Below, piece by piece: positions 46,993-55,077 of a DNA stretch of 64,000 nt. Below the pieces are notes generated by a model. That model was given only the letters and a program-made list of their open reading frames with translations, was not told the DNA's origin and did not search any database. Positions within the stretch are counted from its first letter, which is position 1; each line of letters begins with the position of its first letter. This stretch comes from Methanobacterium sp. (lineage in GTDB: Archaea > Methanobacteriota > Methanobacteria > Methanobacteriales > Methanobacteriaceae). The position numbers and the translations under genes are program-made. The stretch is taken from contig JACRPY010000002.1 of NCBI GenBank assembly GCA_016222945.1, positions 558,001 through 622,000 of the forward strand, read 5' to 3'.

Positions 46993-47154
46993 AAATGTAT
47001 TTTTAATTGAACAAATTCTTCAAAATAAGATTTATGTGACTATTTTTGAGTTTTAAAGTACACAACACACTTTTTCTATATTTCATGCTTTTTTTATAAT
47101 TTTTTTTGTTTCTATTTCTATTTAACATTTTTTTTAGGCTTTTACTTGGCCAGT

Positions 47155-47586
47155 TCATCTACAAGTGGGGCAAGGTTCTTGAATTTTTACATGATGGTGA
47201 CCGGTAGCTGAACATGTGCTGCAAGGGACTTCAACATCCCTACCAAGGCCAGGTACCCATGTTTTGATGGTTTTAGCTCCTTTACATGTGGGACATGATT
47301 CTGGCGGTCCATCATAAGTGACTATCTTGGTCCCACCACACTCAGGACAGGTTTTGTATTGGGTTTTAGGTTGAGTTGGGTTCTGATTATTGGGACTCTG
47401 CCGGCCATCTGAACTCTGACTGCCTTGTTTATCACCAGTATTTTCCTCTTGTTGAGTATTGCTCTGATTGTTAGTAATGTCGCTGGTGAAACTTGTTGTT
47501 GAATTTTGACCGGCTAATACTCCTACAAAAACGACTAAGACAATCAATCCTAAAATCACTGCCCATATTTTATGTTTTTTTCTCAA
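47155..47586 (-). CDS. membrane-anchored DnaJ-type zinc-finger protein
   Basis: A 143-residue protein. An N-terminal helix (residues 7-27) anchors or exports it; a low-complexity Q/N/S linker (30-72) follows; the C-terminal part is a DnaJ-like cysteine-rich domain with four CxxC sets (CPECGGTK, CPTCKGAK, CSTCSATG, CPTCR). There is no J-domain. If the anchor keeps the tail outside, these zinc sites would act on the cell surface. It converges with the first PadR and is divergent from the second, sharing about 185 bases of upstream DNA with the latter. Confidence 0.65.
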   Translation of the reverse strand: MRKKHKIWAVILGLIVLVVFVGVLAGQNSTTSFTSDITNNQSNTQQEENTGDKQGSQSSDGRQSPNNQNPTQPKTQYKTCPECGGTKIVTYDGPPESCPTCKGAKTIKTWVPGLGRDVEVPCSTCSATGHHHVKIQEPCPTCR

Positions 47587-47760
47587 TTCAAAATACCTTT
47601 AGAATATTTAAGTCTTTAATATAATGATAAAAAAATATCATATATTAATTTTGTTATTAATGCTAAAAAGAAGTATAATACTGGGTTGTTAGATTCCTCT
47701 ACTTCTTATAAACTCTTTGAAGGTAGGTTCACCCAAAACCTTTATATGCTATTATACACT

Positions 47761-47772
47761 TAGAATATTCTA
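47761..47772. promoter_or_regulatory. palindromic operator at the second PadR start codon
   Basis: TAGAATATTCTA is a perfect 12-base palindrome whose last base is the A of the ATG at 47772; TAGAATAT recurs at 47777-47784. A TATA-like ctttatatgct at 47740-47750 places initiation at the start codon with no ribosome-binding site, so the transcript is probably leaderless and the operator overlaps the initiation point. Self-repression by PadR is the simplest reading. Confidence 0.5.
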
Positions 47773-48320
47773 TGTCTAGAATATCAGACTTGGAAGCATC
47801 TATAATTGGTCTGCTTTATGAGGAACCACAGTACGGTTATCAACTGGAAAAGACTATTGAAGGATGGGGTATGCGTAATTGGACTCAAATAGGGTTTTCA
47901 TCAATTTATTATGTCTTAAATAAGCTGGAGAAGAAGGAACTGGTGACATCGAAACTGGAAAAGGTAGCTGGTAAACCTTCTCGTAAAGTTTTTACAATCA
48001 CAGATCTGGGAAGGCAGGTTATGAAAGAAAAACTCATAGATATTCTTTCATGGAATAAAAAGCAAACATATCCATTTGATCTGGGTTTAGCATATCTCAA
48101 TTATTTGGATCCGCAGGAAACTGTAGATTGTCTTGAGAATTATTTGAAATCAGCCCAGGGTAGAATTAAATTTCTGGAAAGCTCAGTTAAGATGCAAGAA
48201 GAATTAAATGCTCCATATTATGTCGTTGCACTTTTTAGTAGACCATTGGCAAGCCTTAAAACAGAACTGGCGTGGGTAGAAGAATTTATTGAAAAAATTA
48301 AAAATGAAGAGAATATTTAG
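47772..48320 (+). CDS. PadR-family transcriptional regulator leading an eight-gene run
   Basis: A 182-residue winged-helix regulator: MSRISDLEASIIGLLYEEPQYGYQLEKTIE, FSSIYYVLNKLEKKELVTSKLEK, GKPSRKVFTITDLG, then a helical C-terminal dimer domain. Close paralogue of the gene at 46441. It is followed at 12 bases by a GyrI-like gene, and seven further genes run in the same direction with short spacings up to 52612, so it probably controls that set. GyrI-like domains bind drug-like small molecules, so a chemical stress response is a fair inference. Confidence 0.83.
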   Translation: MSRISDLEASIIGLLYEEPQYGYQLEKTIEGWGMRNWTQIGFSSIYYVLNKLEKKELVTSKLEKVAGKPSRKVFTITDLGRQVMKEKLIDILSWNKKQTYPFDLGLAYLNYLDPQETVDCLENYLKSAQGRIKFLESSVKMQEELNAPYYVVALFSRPLASLKTELAWVEEFIEKIKNEENI

Positions 48321-48331
48321 GTGGGAAAAAA

Positions 48332-48790
48332 ATGGAAATTGTAGAAAAGAAAATTGGAAAAAGACAGGTAGCATACATAACATATAAAGGATCCTATGAA
48401 GAGGTCCCCGTGCTCATGGGGGAAGTTGTGGGATTTATAATGGCTAAAGGGCTGCAGATAATGGGTCCTCCATTCGGAGTATATTTCAACAGCCCTCAGG
48501 AAGTGTCAGTTGAAGAACTCATGTACGAAATTAGTATGCCGTTTGCAGGAGAAGCAGAGGAAGAAGGCAGAGTAAAAATCAAAACAATGCATGAACAGTT
48601 GGTTATATCAACCATATACAAAGGCCCCTATAGTGAATGTGGAACAGCAATAGGTGCACTGGCACAATACGCCTACAAAAATGGCTATGAAATCGTAGGG
48701 CCGCCCATGGAGACATATATCTCAGATCCCAATGAAACTCCAGAAAGCGAACTTTTAACTGAAATGTCATTTCCAGTGATGAAAAAATAG
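48332..48790 (+). CDS. GyrI-like (effector-binding) protein
   Basis: A 152-residue protein made of two SHS2-type repeats, the GyrI/AraC-effector-binding fold: KIGKRQVAYITYKGSYEEV ... GPPFGVYFNSPQEV, then EQLVISTIYKGPYSECGTA ... GPPMETYISDPNETPE. The acidic residue pattern (EELMYEISMPF, ELLTEMSFPV) matches domains that bind hydrophobic cationic ligands. ATG follows taggtggg. It probably senses, sequesters or degrades a small molecule for the neighbouring PadR. Confidence 0.78.
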   Translation: MEIVEKKIGKRQVAYITYKGSYEEVPVLMGEVVGFIMAKGLQIMGPPFGVYFNSPQEVSVEELMYEISMPFAGEAEEEGRVKIKTMHEQLVISTIYKGPYSECGTAIGALAQYAYKNGYEIVGPPMETYISDPNETPESELLTEMSFPVMKK

Positions 48791-48844
48791 ATTAAATATT
48801 TTATTTTCATTATTTATTTTTGTTTAGGAATGAGGGGAATTGAA

Positions 48845-49468
48845 ATGCCAAAAATTGACCTTAAAAAAGAATTTAAAGAAATTTACACAGCTTCAAAAAA
48901 GCAGCCAACCATGGTGCAAGTACCAAAATTAAATTACCTGATGATTGATGGAGAAGGGGACCCTAACACGGCACCTGCCTATCAAGAAGCGATGGAAACA
49001 CTTTTTCCAGTTTCATTTAAGGTGAAATTCATTTCTAAAAAAGAAAAATCTCAAGATTACGTGGTGATGCCATTGGAAGGTCTGTGGTGGGTAGATAACA
49101 TGAAAGACTTTTCAATTGAGGATAAAAGCTCATGGAAATGGACAGCCATGATAATGCAGCCATATTTTATCACTAAAACCATGATTAAACAGGCCATGGA
49201 AGAGGTTGAGGAAAAAAAGAACCCTGCTGCACTTTCCAGGATGAGGTTTGAAAGCTTAGAAGAAGGATTATCTGCCCAGATTATGCACATAGGCCCCTAT
49301 GCTGAAGAAGGCCCCACGGTGGCTGCACTGCACGAGTTTATTGAGAAAGAAGGGCATGAATTTGATGGTAGTATTCAGGGTCAAAAACATCACGAGATTT
49401 ATTTAAGTGATGTGCGCCGAGCAAAGCCTGAAAATCTTAAAACAATTATAAGACAGCCTGTAAAATGA
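48845..49468 (+). CDS. GyrI-like small-molecule-binding protein (YdeE/CccR type)
   Basis: About 207 residues beginning MPKIDLKKEFKEIYTASKK at an ATG behind gagggg. The stretch PKLNYLMIDGEGDPNTAPAYQEAMETLFP and the later EGLSAQIMHIGPYAEEGPT with HEIYLSDVRRAKPENLKT are typical of GyrI-like proteins paired with PadR or TetR genes in many genomes, some of which hydrolyse cyclopropane-containing drugs. A tryptophan-rich segment (LEGLWWVDN, SSWKWTAM) may line the pocket. Its stop overlaps the next gene by four bases. Confidence 0.75.
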   Translation: MPKIDLKKEFKEIYTASKKQPTMVQVPKLNYLMIDGEGDPNTAPAYQEAMETLFPVSFKVKFISKKEKSQDYVVMPLEGLWWVDNMKDFSIEDKSSWKWTAMIMQPYFITKTMIKQAMEEVEEKKNPAALSRMRFESLEEGLSAQIMHIGPYAEEGPTVAALHEFIEKEGHEFDGSIQGQKHHEIYLSDVRRAKPENLKTIIRQPVK

Positions 49469-49866
49469 ACGGAAATGATTTAATGAACAGATATCTAAAA
49501 ATAGTTATATTTGGATTTTTAGTGTGGTTAATTCCTTTTTTAGTTTCATTTGTAGTTTTTCCCTTAAAAGCCACCATGCGGCCTTTATTTGAATCAATAA
49601 TGCCTTTAGTTCTTACAATTGTTGTAGTAACGTTATCTTACTACTATTTAAAGGGTATGGAAACCAGTTTTGTTAAAGAGGGTATGATAATTGGTCTTGT
49701 ATGGTTTGTAATCAACATAGCAATAGATCTTTTCATGTTCATGCCTGCAAGCCCAATGCATATGAGTTTTGCAGATTACATGATGGATATTGGTCTTAAG
49801 TATGTAATGATCCCTGTTATAACCATTGGATTTGGATATATAGCTCAAAGTAAGTCAAATATATAA
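49465..49866 (+). CDS. four-helix membrane protein
   Basis: A 133-residue protein with four hydrophobic segments, at about residues 10-30, 40-60, 70-92 and 105-128. It contains YLKGMETSFVKEGMIIGLVWFVINIAIDLFMF. The start overlaps the previous stop (ATGA), implying coupling; a second ATG at 49483 is possible. A paralogue follows directly. The family is often next to GyrI-like genes. No transport motif is seen. Confidence 0.65.
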   Translation: MNGNDLMNRYLKIVIFGFLVWLIPFLVSFVVFPLKATMRPLFESIMPLVLTIVVVTLSYYYLKGMETSFVKEGMIIGLVWFVINIAIDLFMFMPASPMHMSFADYMMDIGLKYVMIPVITIGFGYIAQSKSNI

Positions 49867-49902
49867 ATTTTAGGGTATAGAATTAAAAATTGAGGTGATA
49901 TC

Positions 49903-50289
49903 ATGGATAAAAATTTAAAAATAGTTGGTTATGGATTTTTAATATGGTTAATAACCTCATTGATTACAGCTGTTTTAGGTTTTTTTTCAAGTGCTTTAAT
50001 CATTTATGAAATCATATCTGCAGCAACTATAGCCATAACTGTGATAATGTTTTCCTATTTATATTTAAAGGATACGAAAATGAATTTCGTTAAAGAAGGA
50101 GTTATAATCGGAGTAGTCTGGCTGATAATTAGCGTTATACTGGATCTGCTCATGATAATAGTAGGATTCACGCAGCTAAGTTTGACCAGCTATGCAATGT
50201 ATTTTGCATCCATATACGTCATTATTCCAGTTATAACCATTGGAAGGGGATATCTGTTAGATTCTAAGCAAAAAACATTAAAAAATTAA
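49903..50289 (+). CDS. four-helix membrane protein, paralogue
   Basis: A 128-residue protein collinear with the preceding one (both have KIV..GFL.WLI, YLKDTKMNFVKEGVIIGVVWL, and VIIPVITIG near the end). Four hydrophobic segments are visible. ATG follows gaggtgat 36 bases after the first copy. The pair could make a hetero-oligomeric membrane complex, perhaps an exporter or membrane sensor for the same ligand as the GyrI-like proteins; that is inference from position. Confidence 0.65.
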   Translation: MDKNLKIVGYGFLIWLITSLITAVLGFFSSALIIYEIISAATIAITVIMFSYLYLKDTKMNFVKEGVIIGVVWLIISVILDLLMIIVGFTQLSLTSYAMYFASIYVIIPVITIGRGYLLDSKQKTLKN

Positions 50290-50318
50290 CAATATGGAAA
50301 ATTTATAGGAGATTTAAT

Positions 50319-50747
50319 ATGGGCAGAATACCTAATGAGACAGCTCCATGTGGAGTTTTTTGTGGAGCATGTCCCTCTTATGAAAAAAGCTGTTTAGGCT
50401 GTGGTTCTGAGGAACACAATCATGGAAGAAAAAGTAAATGGTCATGTAAAATTCGTAAATGCTGCTTTGAAGATAAAAATCTCAACTTTTGCATCGACTG
50501 CGACGAATTTCCATGCAATTTAATTGAAAAATTAAAAAATTCGCATCCTGGTGATGATAGATTTAAATACCGCCATGAAATATATGATAACCTAAAAAAA
50601 ATCCATGAAACTGGCGTTGAAAATTGGATAACTCAGCAGGAAAACAGATTTACCTGTCCAAAATGTAATGGACGTGTCCTTTGGTATAACTATAAATGTA
50701 ATGAATGTGGCTATGAATGTTCCCTGAAATCAAAAAAAATAAAATAG
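50319..50747 (+). CDS. DUF3795-type cysteine-rich protein with C-terminal zinc ribbon
   Basis: A 142-residue protein. The N-terminal part has the DUF3795 pattern APCGVFCGACPSYEKSCLGC with CIDCDEFPC later, suggesting one or two metal sites. The C-terminal part is a zinc ribbon (FTCPKCNGRVLWYNYKCNECGYEC). ATG has aggag upstream. Cys-rich DUF3795 proteins are widespread in anaerobes without a known role. It lies within the PadR-led run. Confidence 0.7.
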   Translation: MGRIPNETAPCGVFCGACPSYEKSCLGCGSEEHNHGRKSKWSCKIRKCCFEDKNLNFCIDCDEFPCNLIEKLKNSHPGDDRFKYRHEIYDNLKKIHETGVENWITQQENRFTCPKCNGRVLWYNYKCNECGYECSLKSKKIK

Positions 50748-50757
50748 AGAGTGAATT

Positions 50758-51585
50758 ATGATAATAGATGCTCATGTACACTTGCATCCAACTGAAGAAG
50801 TTGGAAAAATGGTTGTGGAAATGATTGGAATGCCTTATTACAGCTATGGCACTCCTGATGATTATTTAAATGATATGGAAACTGCAAGAATTGACAAAGC
50901 AGTTATAGTAAGTTTTGCTCCGGATAATCAAATTAAAAACAATAATTTCTGGACTGTAGCAATTACGAAGTCTGGAAAAAACAAACCAGCTAAATATCCG
51001 GATTTTATTCCTTTTATTTCCGTAAGTCCAACCATGAAGGGTCGTTCAATGATTGAAGAGCTTGAACACAAGTATAAATGGGGAATGAAGGGCTTAAAGA
51101 TTCATCCAGTGGCGCAAGGATTCGCTCCTGATGATGAAAGGATGTTTCCGGTTTTTGAATGGCTAATTAAACATGATTTACCAATTACGGCTCATTCTGG
51201 AATAAATATAGATGGAAAGTCAAAATTTGGAGAACCAGAAAGATGGATCTCTGTTTTAGAAGAATTTAATGATCTAAAATTGATTCTAGCCCATATGGGT
51301 GGTGGTCAGTGGGATAAGGCCATTGAAATAGCTGATAAATTTCCTCAAGTGATGTTTGATACTGCAATTTCAATATCTTATATTAATAGCCCTACAACAT
51401 TAGATGATGAAGAAGCAAAAGACTTAATTAGAACTATTGGTTCAGATAGGATACTTTTTGGCTCTGATTATCCGTGGATAAACCCTGCAAAAGATATTGA
51501 AAGAATAAGGGGTTTGGATATCAGTGATGATGATAAAAAATTTATACTTGGTGAAAATGCTGCAAAATTGTTTCATTTAAAATAA
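50758..51585 (+). CDS. amidohydrolase-2 family metal-dependent hydrolase
   Basis: A 275-residue TIM-barrel enzyme of the ACMSD/amidohydrolase-2 family. Metal ligands are visible: HVHLHP at the N-terminus, GLKIHPVAQGF, TAHSGIN, LILAHMGGG and LFGSDYPW near the end. Such enzymes decarboxylate or hydrolyse small ring compounds. It starts 11 bases after the DUF3795 gene. Substrate unknown. Together with the GyrI-like genes this suggests turnover of a small organic compound. Confidence 0.78.
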   Translation: MIIDAHVHLHPTEEVGKMVVEMIGMPYYSYGTPDDYLNDMETARIDKAVIVSFAPDNQIKNNNFWTVAITKSGKNKPAKYPDFIPFISVSPTMKGRSMIEELEHKYKWGMKGLKIHPVAQGFAPDDERMFPVFEWLIKHDLPITAHSGINIDGKSKFGEPERWISVLEEFNDLKLILAHMGGGQWDKAIEIADKFPQVMFDTAISISYINSPTTLDDEEAKDLIRTIGSDRILFGSDYPWINPAKDIERIRGLDISDDDKKFILGENAAKLFHLK

Positions 51586-51601
51586 TAAATTAGGTGAAGA
51601 T

Positions 51602-52612
51602 ATGGCTTCATGGAAATCCTATTTAAACGCAGATCCAACAGATTGGCTTCTTGAAGAAGATAATCCATCTGTAAGATATTTTACCTTACTTGATATTCTT
51701 GATAAGGCAGAATATGATTTAGAAGTGGAAGAATCCAGAAAAAATATAATGAAAGTGGGGGTTGTCCCTAAAATACTGGCTAAACAGGAGCCTGGCGGAT
51801 ACTGGGGGCTTCCTGAAAATTTTTACCTTAGAGGAAAATATAAAGGAACTTCCTGGCAACTAATAATTCTTGCAGAGCTTGGGGCGGATAAAAATGATGA
51901 AAGAATCAAAAAAGCATGTGAATTTATGCTTAAAAGCTCTCAAAATCCAGAAAGTGGTGCATTTTCATATATAAATAATAAAGAAGGATTTGGGGATCCT
52001 AAAAGAGTTATACCTTGCCATACAGCTAATATGGTCTGGAGTCTTATCCGATTCGGGTACATGGAGGATGAAAGAGTCCAAAAAGCAATAGAATGGTTGA
52101 TAAAACATCAGAGATTTGACGATAAAGCAGGGCAAGCACCAGAATGGCCGTATCATCTATGGAAAAATTGTTGGAAAGAACGAACTTGTCACTCTATTAT
52201 TGTGAAATCCATTAAAGCATTTGCTGAAATACCAGAAAATAAAAGAACTCATGAAATAAAGGATTACATTGCTAAAGGTGCTGAACACATGCTTAATCAT
52301 CGTATCCACAAAAGAAGCCGCCCTTCAGTTAAAGGTCAATTTAAATGGTTAGAGTTTGGCTTCCCATTGATGTGGAACATAGATACGCTTGAAGTTTTAG
52401 GATTGCTAACTAAACTGGGCTATAAAGATGAAAGAATGAAGGAAACCATGGATTTAATGATTTCAAAGCAGGATTTGGAAGGAAAATGGATCTTAGAAAA
52501 CACTTTTAATGGGAGATTTCAAACTAACATCGAGAGAAAGGGAAAACCCAGTAAATGGATTACTTTAAACGCTTTGAGAGTATTAAAAAGATATTTCAAA
52601 ATGGAAAATTGA
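51602..52612 (+). CDS. terpene-cyclase/prenyltransferase-like alpha/alpha-toroid protein
   Basis: A 336-residue helical-repeat protein of the squalene-cyclase/prenyltransferase alpha-alpha barrel class: KQEPGGYWGLPENFY, then AGQAPEWPYHLWKNCW, WITLNALRVLKRYF, with repeated helices between. No DxDD protonation motif of cyclases is seen, so catalysis as a cyclase is doubtful; it may bind a hydrophobic ligand. Short gap (16 bases) after the amidohydrolase suggests the same transcript. It ends just before the terminator at 52616-52657. Confidence 0.68.
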   Translation: MASWKSYLNADPTDWLLEEDNPSVRYFTLLDILDKAEYDLEVEESRKNIMKVGVVPKILAKQEPGGYWGLPENFYLRGKYKGTSWQLIILAELGADKNDERIKKACEFMLKSSQNPESGAFSYINNKEGFGDPKRVIPCHTANMVWSLIRFGYMEDERVQKAIEWLIKHQRFDDKAGQAPEWPYHLWKNCWKERTCHSIIVKSIKAFAEIPENKRTHEIKDYIAKGAEHMLNHRIHKRSRPSVKGQFKWLEFGFPLMWNIDTLEVLGLLTKLGYKDERMKETMDLMISKQDLEGKWILENTFNGRFQTNIERKGKPSKWITLNALRVLKRYFKMEN

Positions 52613-52615
52613 ATT

Positions 52616-52657
52616 AAAAAATACATCAGTTAAAGATAGCTGCTAATGTATTTTTTT
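52616..52657 (+). terminator. hairpin plus T-run terminator of the PadR-led operon
   Basis: AAAAAATACAT (52616-52626) and ATGTATTTTTT (52646-52656) pair perfectly around a 19-base loop and end in T. It closes the plus-strand run and separates it from the convergent TIR operon. Confidence 0.55.
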
Positions 52658-52772
52658 AAGCACTGGTTTTTTTTATTCACCATTATTTTATAATCTATGG
52701 GTGAAATAAGACAAATTTATTTATAAAGATGAGTAGTAATGGGATCTGGAGCCTTTGGCAAAAGTATAGATG

Positions 52773-54047
52773 TCATGTTATTTGGAAAGAACTTAAAAAT
52801 TCATTAATCATAGTTTTGGTGTTTTCATAGTTTTCTTCCCTAGTTGAAAAATGAATAATATACATAGAACCATTTTTCTCCAAAAGAACAGCATGGTTAA
52901 CAGAAGTATAGTTTGGATCAGTTTCGTTAATTTTATGAATGTTTTCATAGGCAGTAATACCATTCAGGGTGAAATTACGTTCAGATATTAAAGTGTAACT
53001 AGGAAACTCTTTGAAGCTCTCATGGAAAAATGCCTCTGGAGAAAGAGAGGCACTATCATTGAATTTTATTATAAAAAAAGAGGTGGAGACACACACTTGG
53101 CCTTTGATGTTATAAGGATCATTGGAGTTATATTGATAATTGAATTCGGCTAAAGAATCAGCCCCTTCTGGAGTTTGGTTTATATTTCCTTTTTCACTAG
53201 TCCAAAATTCAGGAGCTGTGAATGCTATCCCATTTTTATTGTATTCAATATTATTACCAATATTGATAAATGTTAATGTTGAAAGAATAAAAATTAGTGA
53301 TAAAACCAACAGAGGACTCCACTTTTTTAGTGAAACGTTAGGTGAAGATCGATCAAGTTGTATTAAAAAAATTCCTAGTACTAGTAAAATGGAGCTTAAA
53401 ACAAATATAGTCATATAGATATATGAAAAAATGGTGAAACTGATTCCATACCCATCTAAACATGAAATAGATATGTACAGGAAGATAAAACTGGTGAAAA
53501 TTGCAACAATTCGGTTGATAACTCTATTTTTATCTTTTTTATTAAAAAAATCAATCAAATCCCATTCACTATTACTCGATCTTTCCATGTTTTGTTTTAG
53601 AGTGTATTCTTGGTTTGTTCGCATGATCGAGTCTATGGTTTGTGTTAGTTTCTGGAGATGGGTTTCCAAGGGAGGTGTAACTGCATCCAGCCAGTGAGTT
53701 GCACTGATGAAATATTCCATAGACTCAGATGGTTCTACATCTTCAATACGAAAAGGAATTATGGTTAATCCCATGTTAACTGCAGTTTCAACCTCTTTTA
53801 AGACCAAAGATGATTGATCAGAATCTGATGAAAAAATGAGTACGAATACTTTAGATTGTGCAATGGCATGGTTGGTCCATTCATCTCTATTAACTCCATT
53901 GGGAACGTCTCGGGGCGCTATCCAGCAGCGAATATCATTCTGTTCGAGAGTAGCACAAGTAGCATCAGCTACATACTTATCCTGTGTTGAATAACTAATG
54001 TAAACATCAGCAGTCCGGTTGAACAAGGTTTTTTCAATTTTTACCAT
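52773..54047 (-). CDS. TIR-domain membrane receptor-like protein with external PsbP-like domain
   Basis: About 424 residues from ATG 54047. A TIR domain opens at DVYISYSTQDKYVADA, continues CWIAPRDVPNG and FVLIFSSDSDQSS, and keeps the Glu in LVLKEVETAV expected for NAD cleavage. Three membrane helices follow (about residues 183-202, 207-235 and 245-265). The odd number would put the C-terminal 160 residues outside; that part (EYNKNGIAFTAPEFW ... NEFLSSFQIT) resembles PsbP-like domains. The frame extends 27 codons upstream, where it aligns residue for residue with the zinc ribbon of the next gene but has lost three of four cysteines and the ATG, so it is likely a decayed leader. Last gene of the four-gene operon. 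Confidence 0.8.
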   Translation of the reverse strand: MVKIEKTLFNRTADVYISYSTQDKYVADATCATLEQNDIRCWIAPRDVPNGVNRDEWTNHAIAQSKVFVLIFSSDSDQSSLVLKEVETAVNMGLTIIPFRIEDVEPSESMEYFISATHWLDAVTPPLETHLQKLTQTIDSIMRTNQEYTLKQNMERSSNSEWDLIDFFNKKDKNRVINRIVAIFTSFIFLYISISCLDGYGISFTIFSYIYMTIFVLSSILLVLGIFLIQLDRSSPNVSLKKWSPLLVLSLIFILSTLTFINIGNNIEYNKNGIAFTAPEFWTSEKGNINQTPEGADSLAEFNYQYNSNDPYNIKGQVCVSTSFFIIKFNDSASLSPEAFFHESFKEFPSYTLISERNFTLNGITAYENIHKINETDPNYTSVNHAVLLEKNGSMYIIHFSTREENYENTKTMINEFLSSFQIT

Positions 54048-54152
54048 TTTTTCACACTTTTCGTATTTAGTCGCGTTTTTGGAGTTTAAATAATTCGTAT
54101 TGAAGACAATAAGTCTTTTTATCTCCAAATTTCATTGTTATATTTAATTTTC

Positions 54153-55058
54153 CTACCCTATATTTAAATAAATAAAGAAGGGTGATAAGAAGTGGGAGGG
54201 ATAGCTGAATAATGTAATCAACCATGGAATGATTATTGTTGCAAAAATTATATACCATCTGTAGGGCTGCAAATTGATCAATTTCCGCATTTTTTTATAT
54301 GTTCTATTAGGGAAAAAGTCTTCTAATACTAAAACTATTATATTGAGTAGAATTATAGAAGATGCCAAATAGTTATTTAATATATTCAAATACATTATGG
54401 CACAGTATAAGAAATATAAGGCGTTAATGAGTATGATTAAAAAGAAAAACAACATAGAAATTGTTTTTAACCATGGGATACCACTGGTATCCCAAGGTTT
54501 GTCATGCACGTGTTTGTCCCGATAACCTCCTATTCTTTCCATATATCTTTCATCGAGGGTTAGGATTTTGGTAATGGTTTCTATTAGTTTTTGTATGTGG
54601 TTTTCTAGTGGGGGTGTGACTGCATCCAGCCAGTGTTCGGCACTGATGAAATATTCCATAGACCCCGATGGTTCTACATCTTCAATTCGGAATGGAATGA
54701 TGGGTATACCTCGGCTCACTGCCCTCTCTACCTCTCTTAAAACCTGAAAAGATTTATTAGAGTGACTTGAAAAAATAAGGACAAATATTTTAGAGTTGTG
54801 GACGGCTGTTACAATGGAGGCTGCTTTATTATCACCCTCTTTGATGTCACGAGGCGATATCCAGCACCTGATGTTGTTATACTCAAGAAGAGCACACACG
54901 GCATCGGCTACATTCTTATCCTCTGGTGAATAACTGATATAAACATCATAAGAGTTATCTTTAGACTTATGTGTTAATATTTCTAGTTTTTCTCCACATT
55001 TTCTGCAGGAAGTGGCATTTTCAAGGTTTTGTGTTTTACATTGGGGGCAATTCACCAT
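54153..55058 (-). CDS. zinc ribbon-TIR membrane protein lacking the external domain
   Basis: About 301 residues from ATG 55058 behind ggagat. A zinc ribbon (Cys4, Cys7, Cys18, Cys21) precedes the TIR domain: YDVYISYSPEDKNVADAV, CWISPRDIKEGD, FVLIFSSHSNKSFQ and the Glu of LREVERAVSRG (Glu109). Three hydrophobic helices follow (about residues 195-222, 232-252, 268-293), and the protein stops right after the third, where its two siblings begin an external PsbP-like domain. It could be a receptor that lost its sensor, or a signalling partner for its siblings. It follows the next upstream TIR gene by 19 bases. Confidence 0.8.
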   Translation of the reverse strand: MVNCPQCKTQNLENATSCRKCGEKLEILTHKSKDNSYDVYISYSPEDKNVADAVCALLEYNNIRCWISPRDIKEGDNKAASIVTAVHNSKIFVLIFSSHSNKSFQVLREVERAVSRGIPIIPFRIEDVEPSGSMEYFISAEHWLDAVTPPLENHIQKLIETITKILTLDERYMERIGGYRDKHVHDKPWDTSGIPWLKTISMLFFFLIILINALYFLYCAIMYLNILNNYLASSIILLNIIVLVLEDFFPNRTYKKMRKLINLQPYRWYIIFATIIIPWLITLFSYPSHFLSPFFIYLNIG

Positions 55059-55077
55059 TTTTATCTCCAAAATCTTT

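Noticed and set aside
51602..52612. A true terpene or squalene cyclase
   Set aside because: The fold-type repeats are present, but the DxDD acid motif is not seen, so only the toroid fold is claimed.
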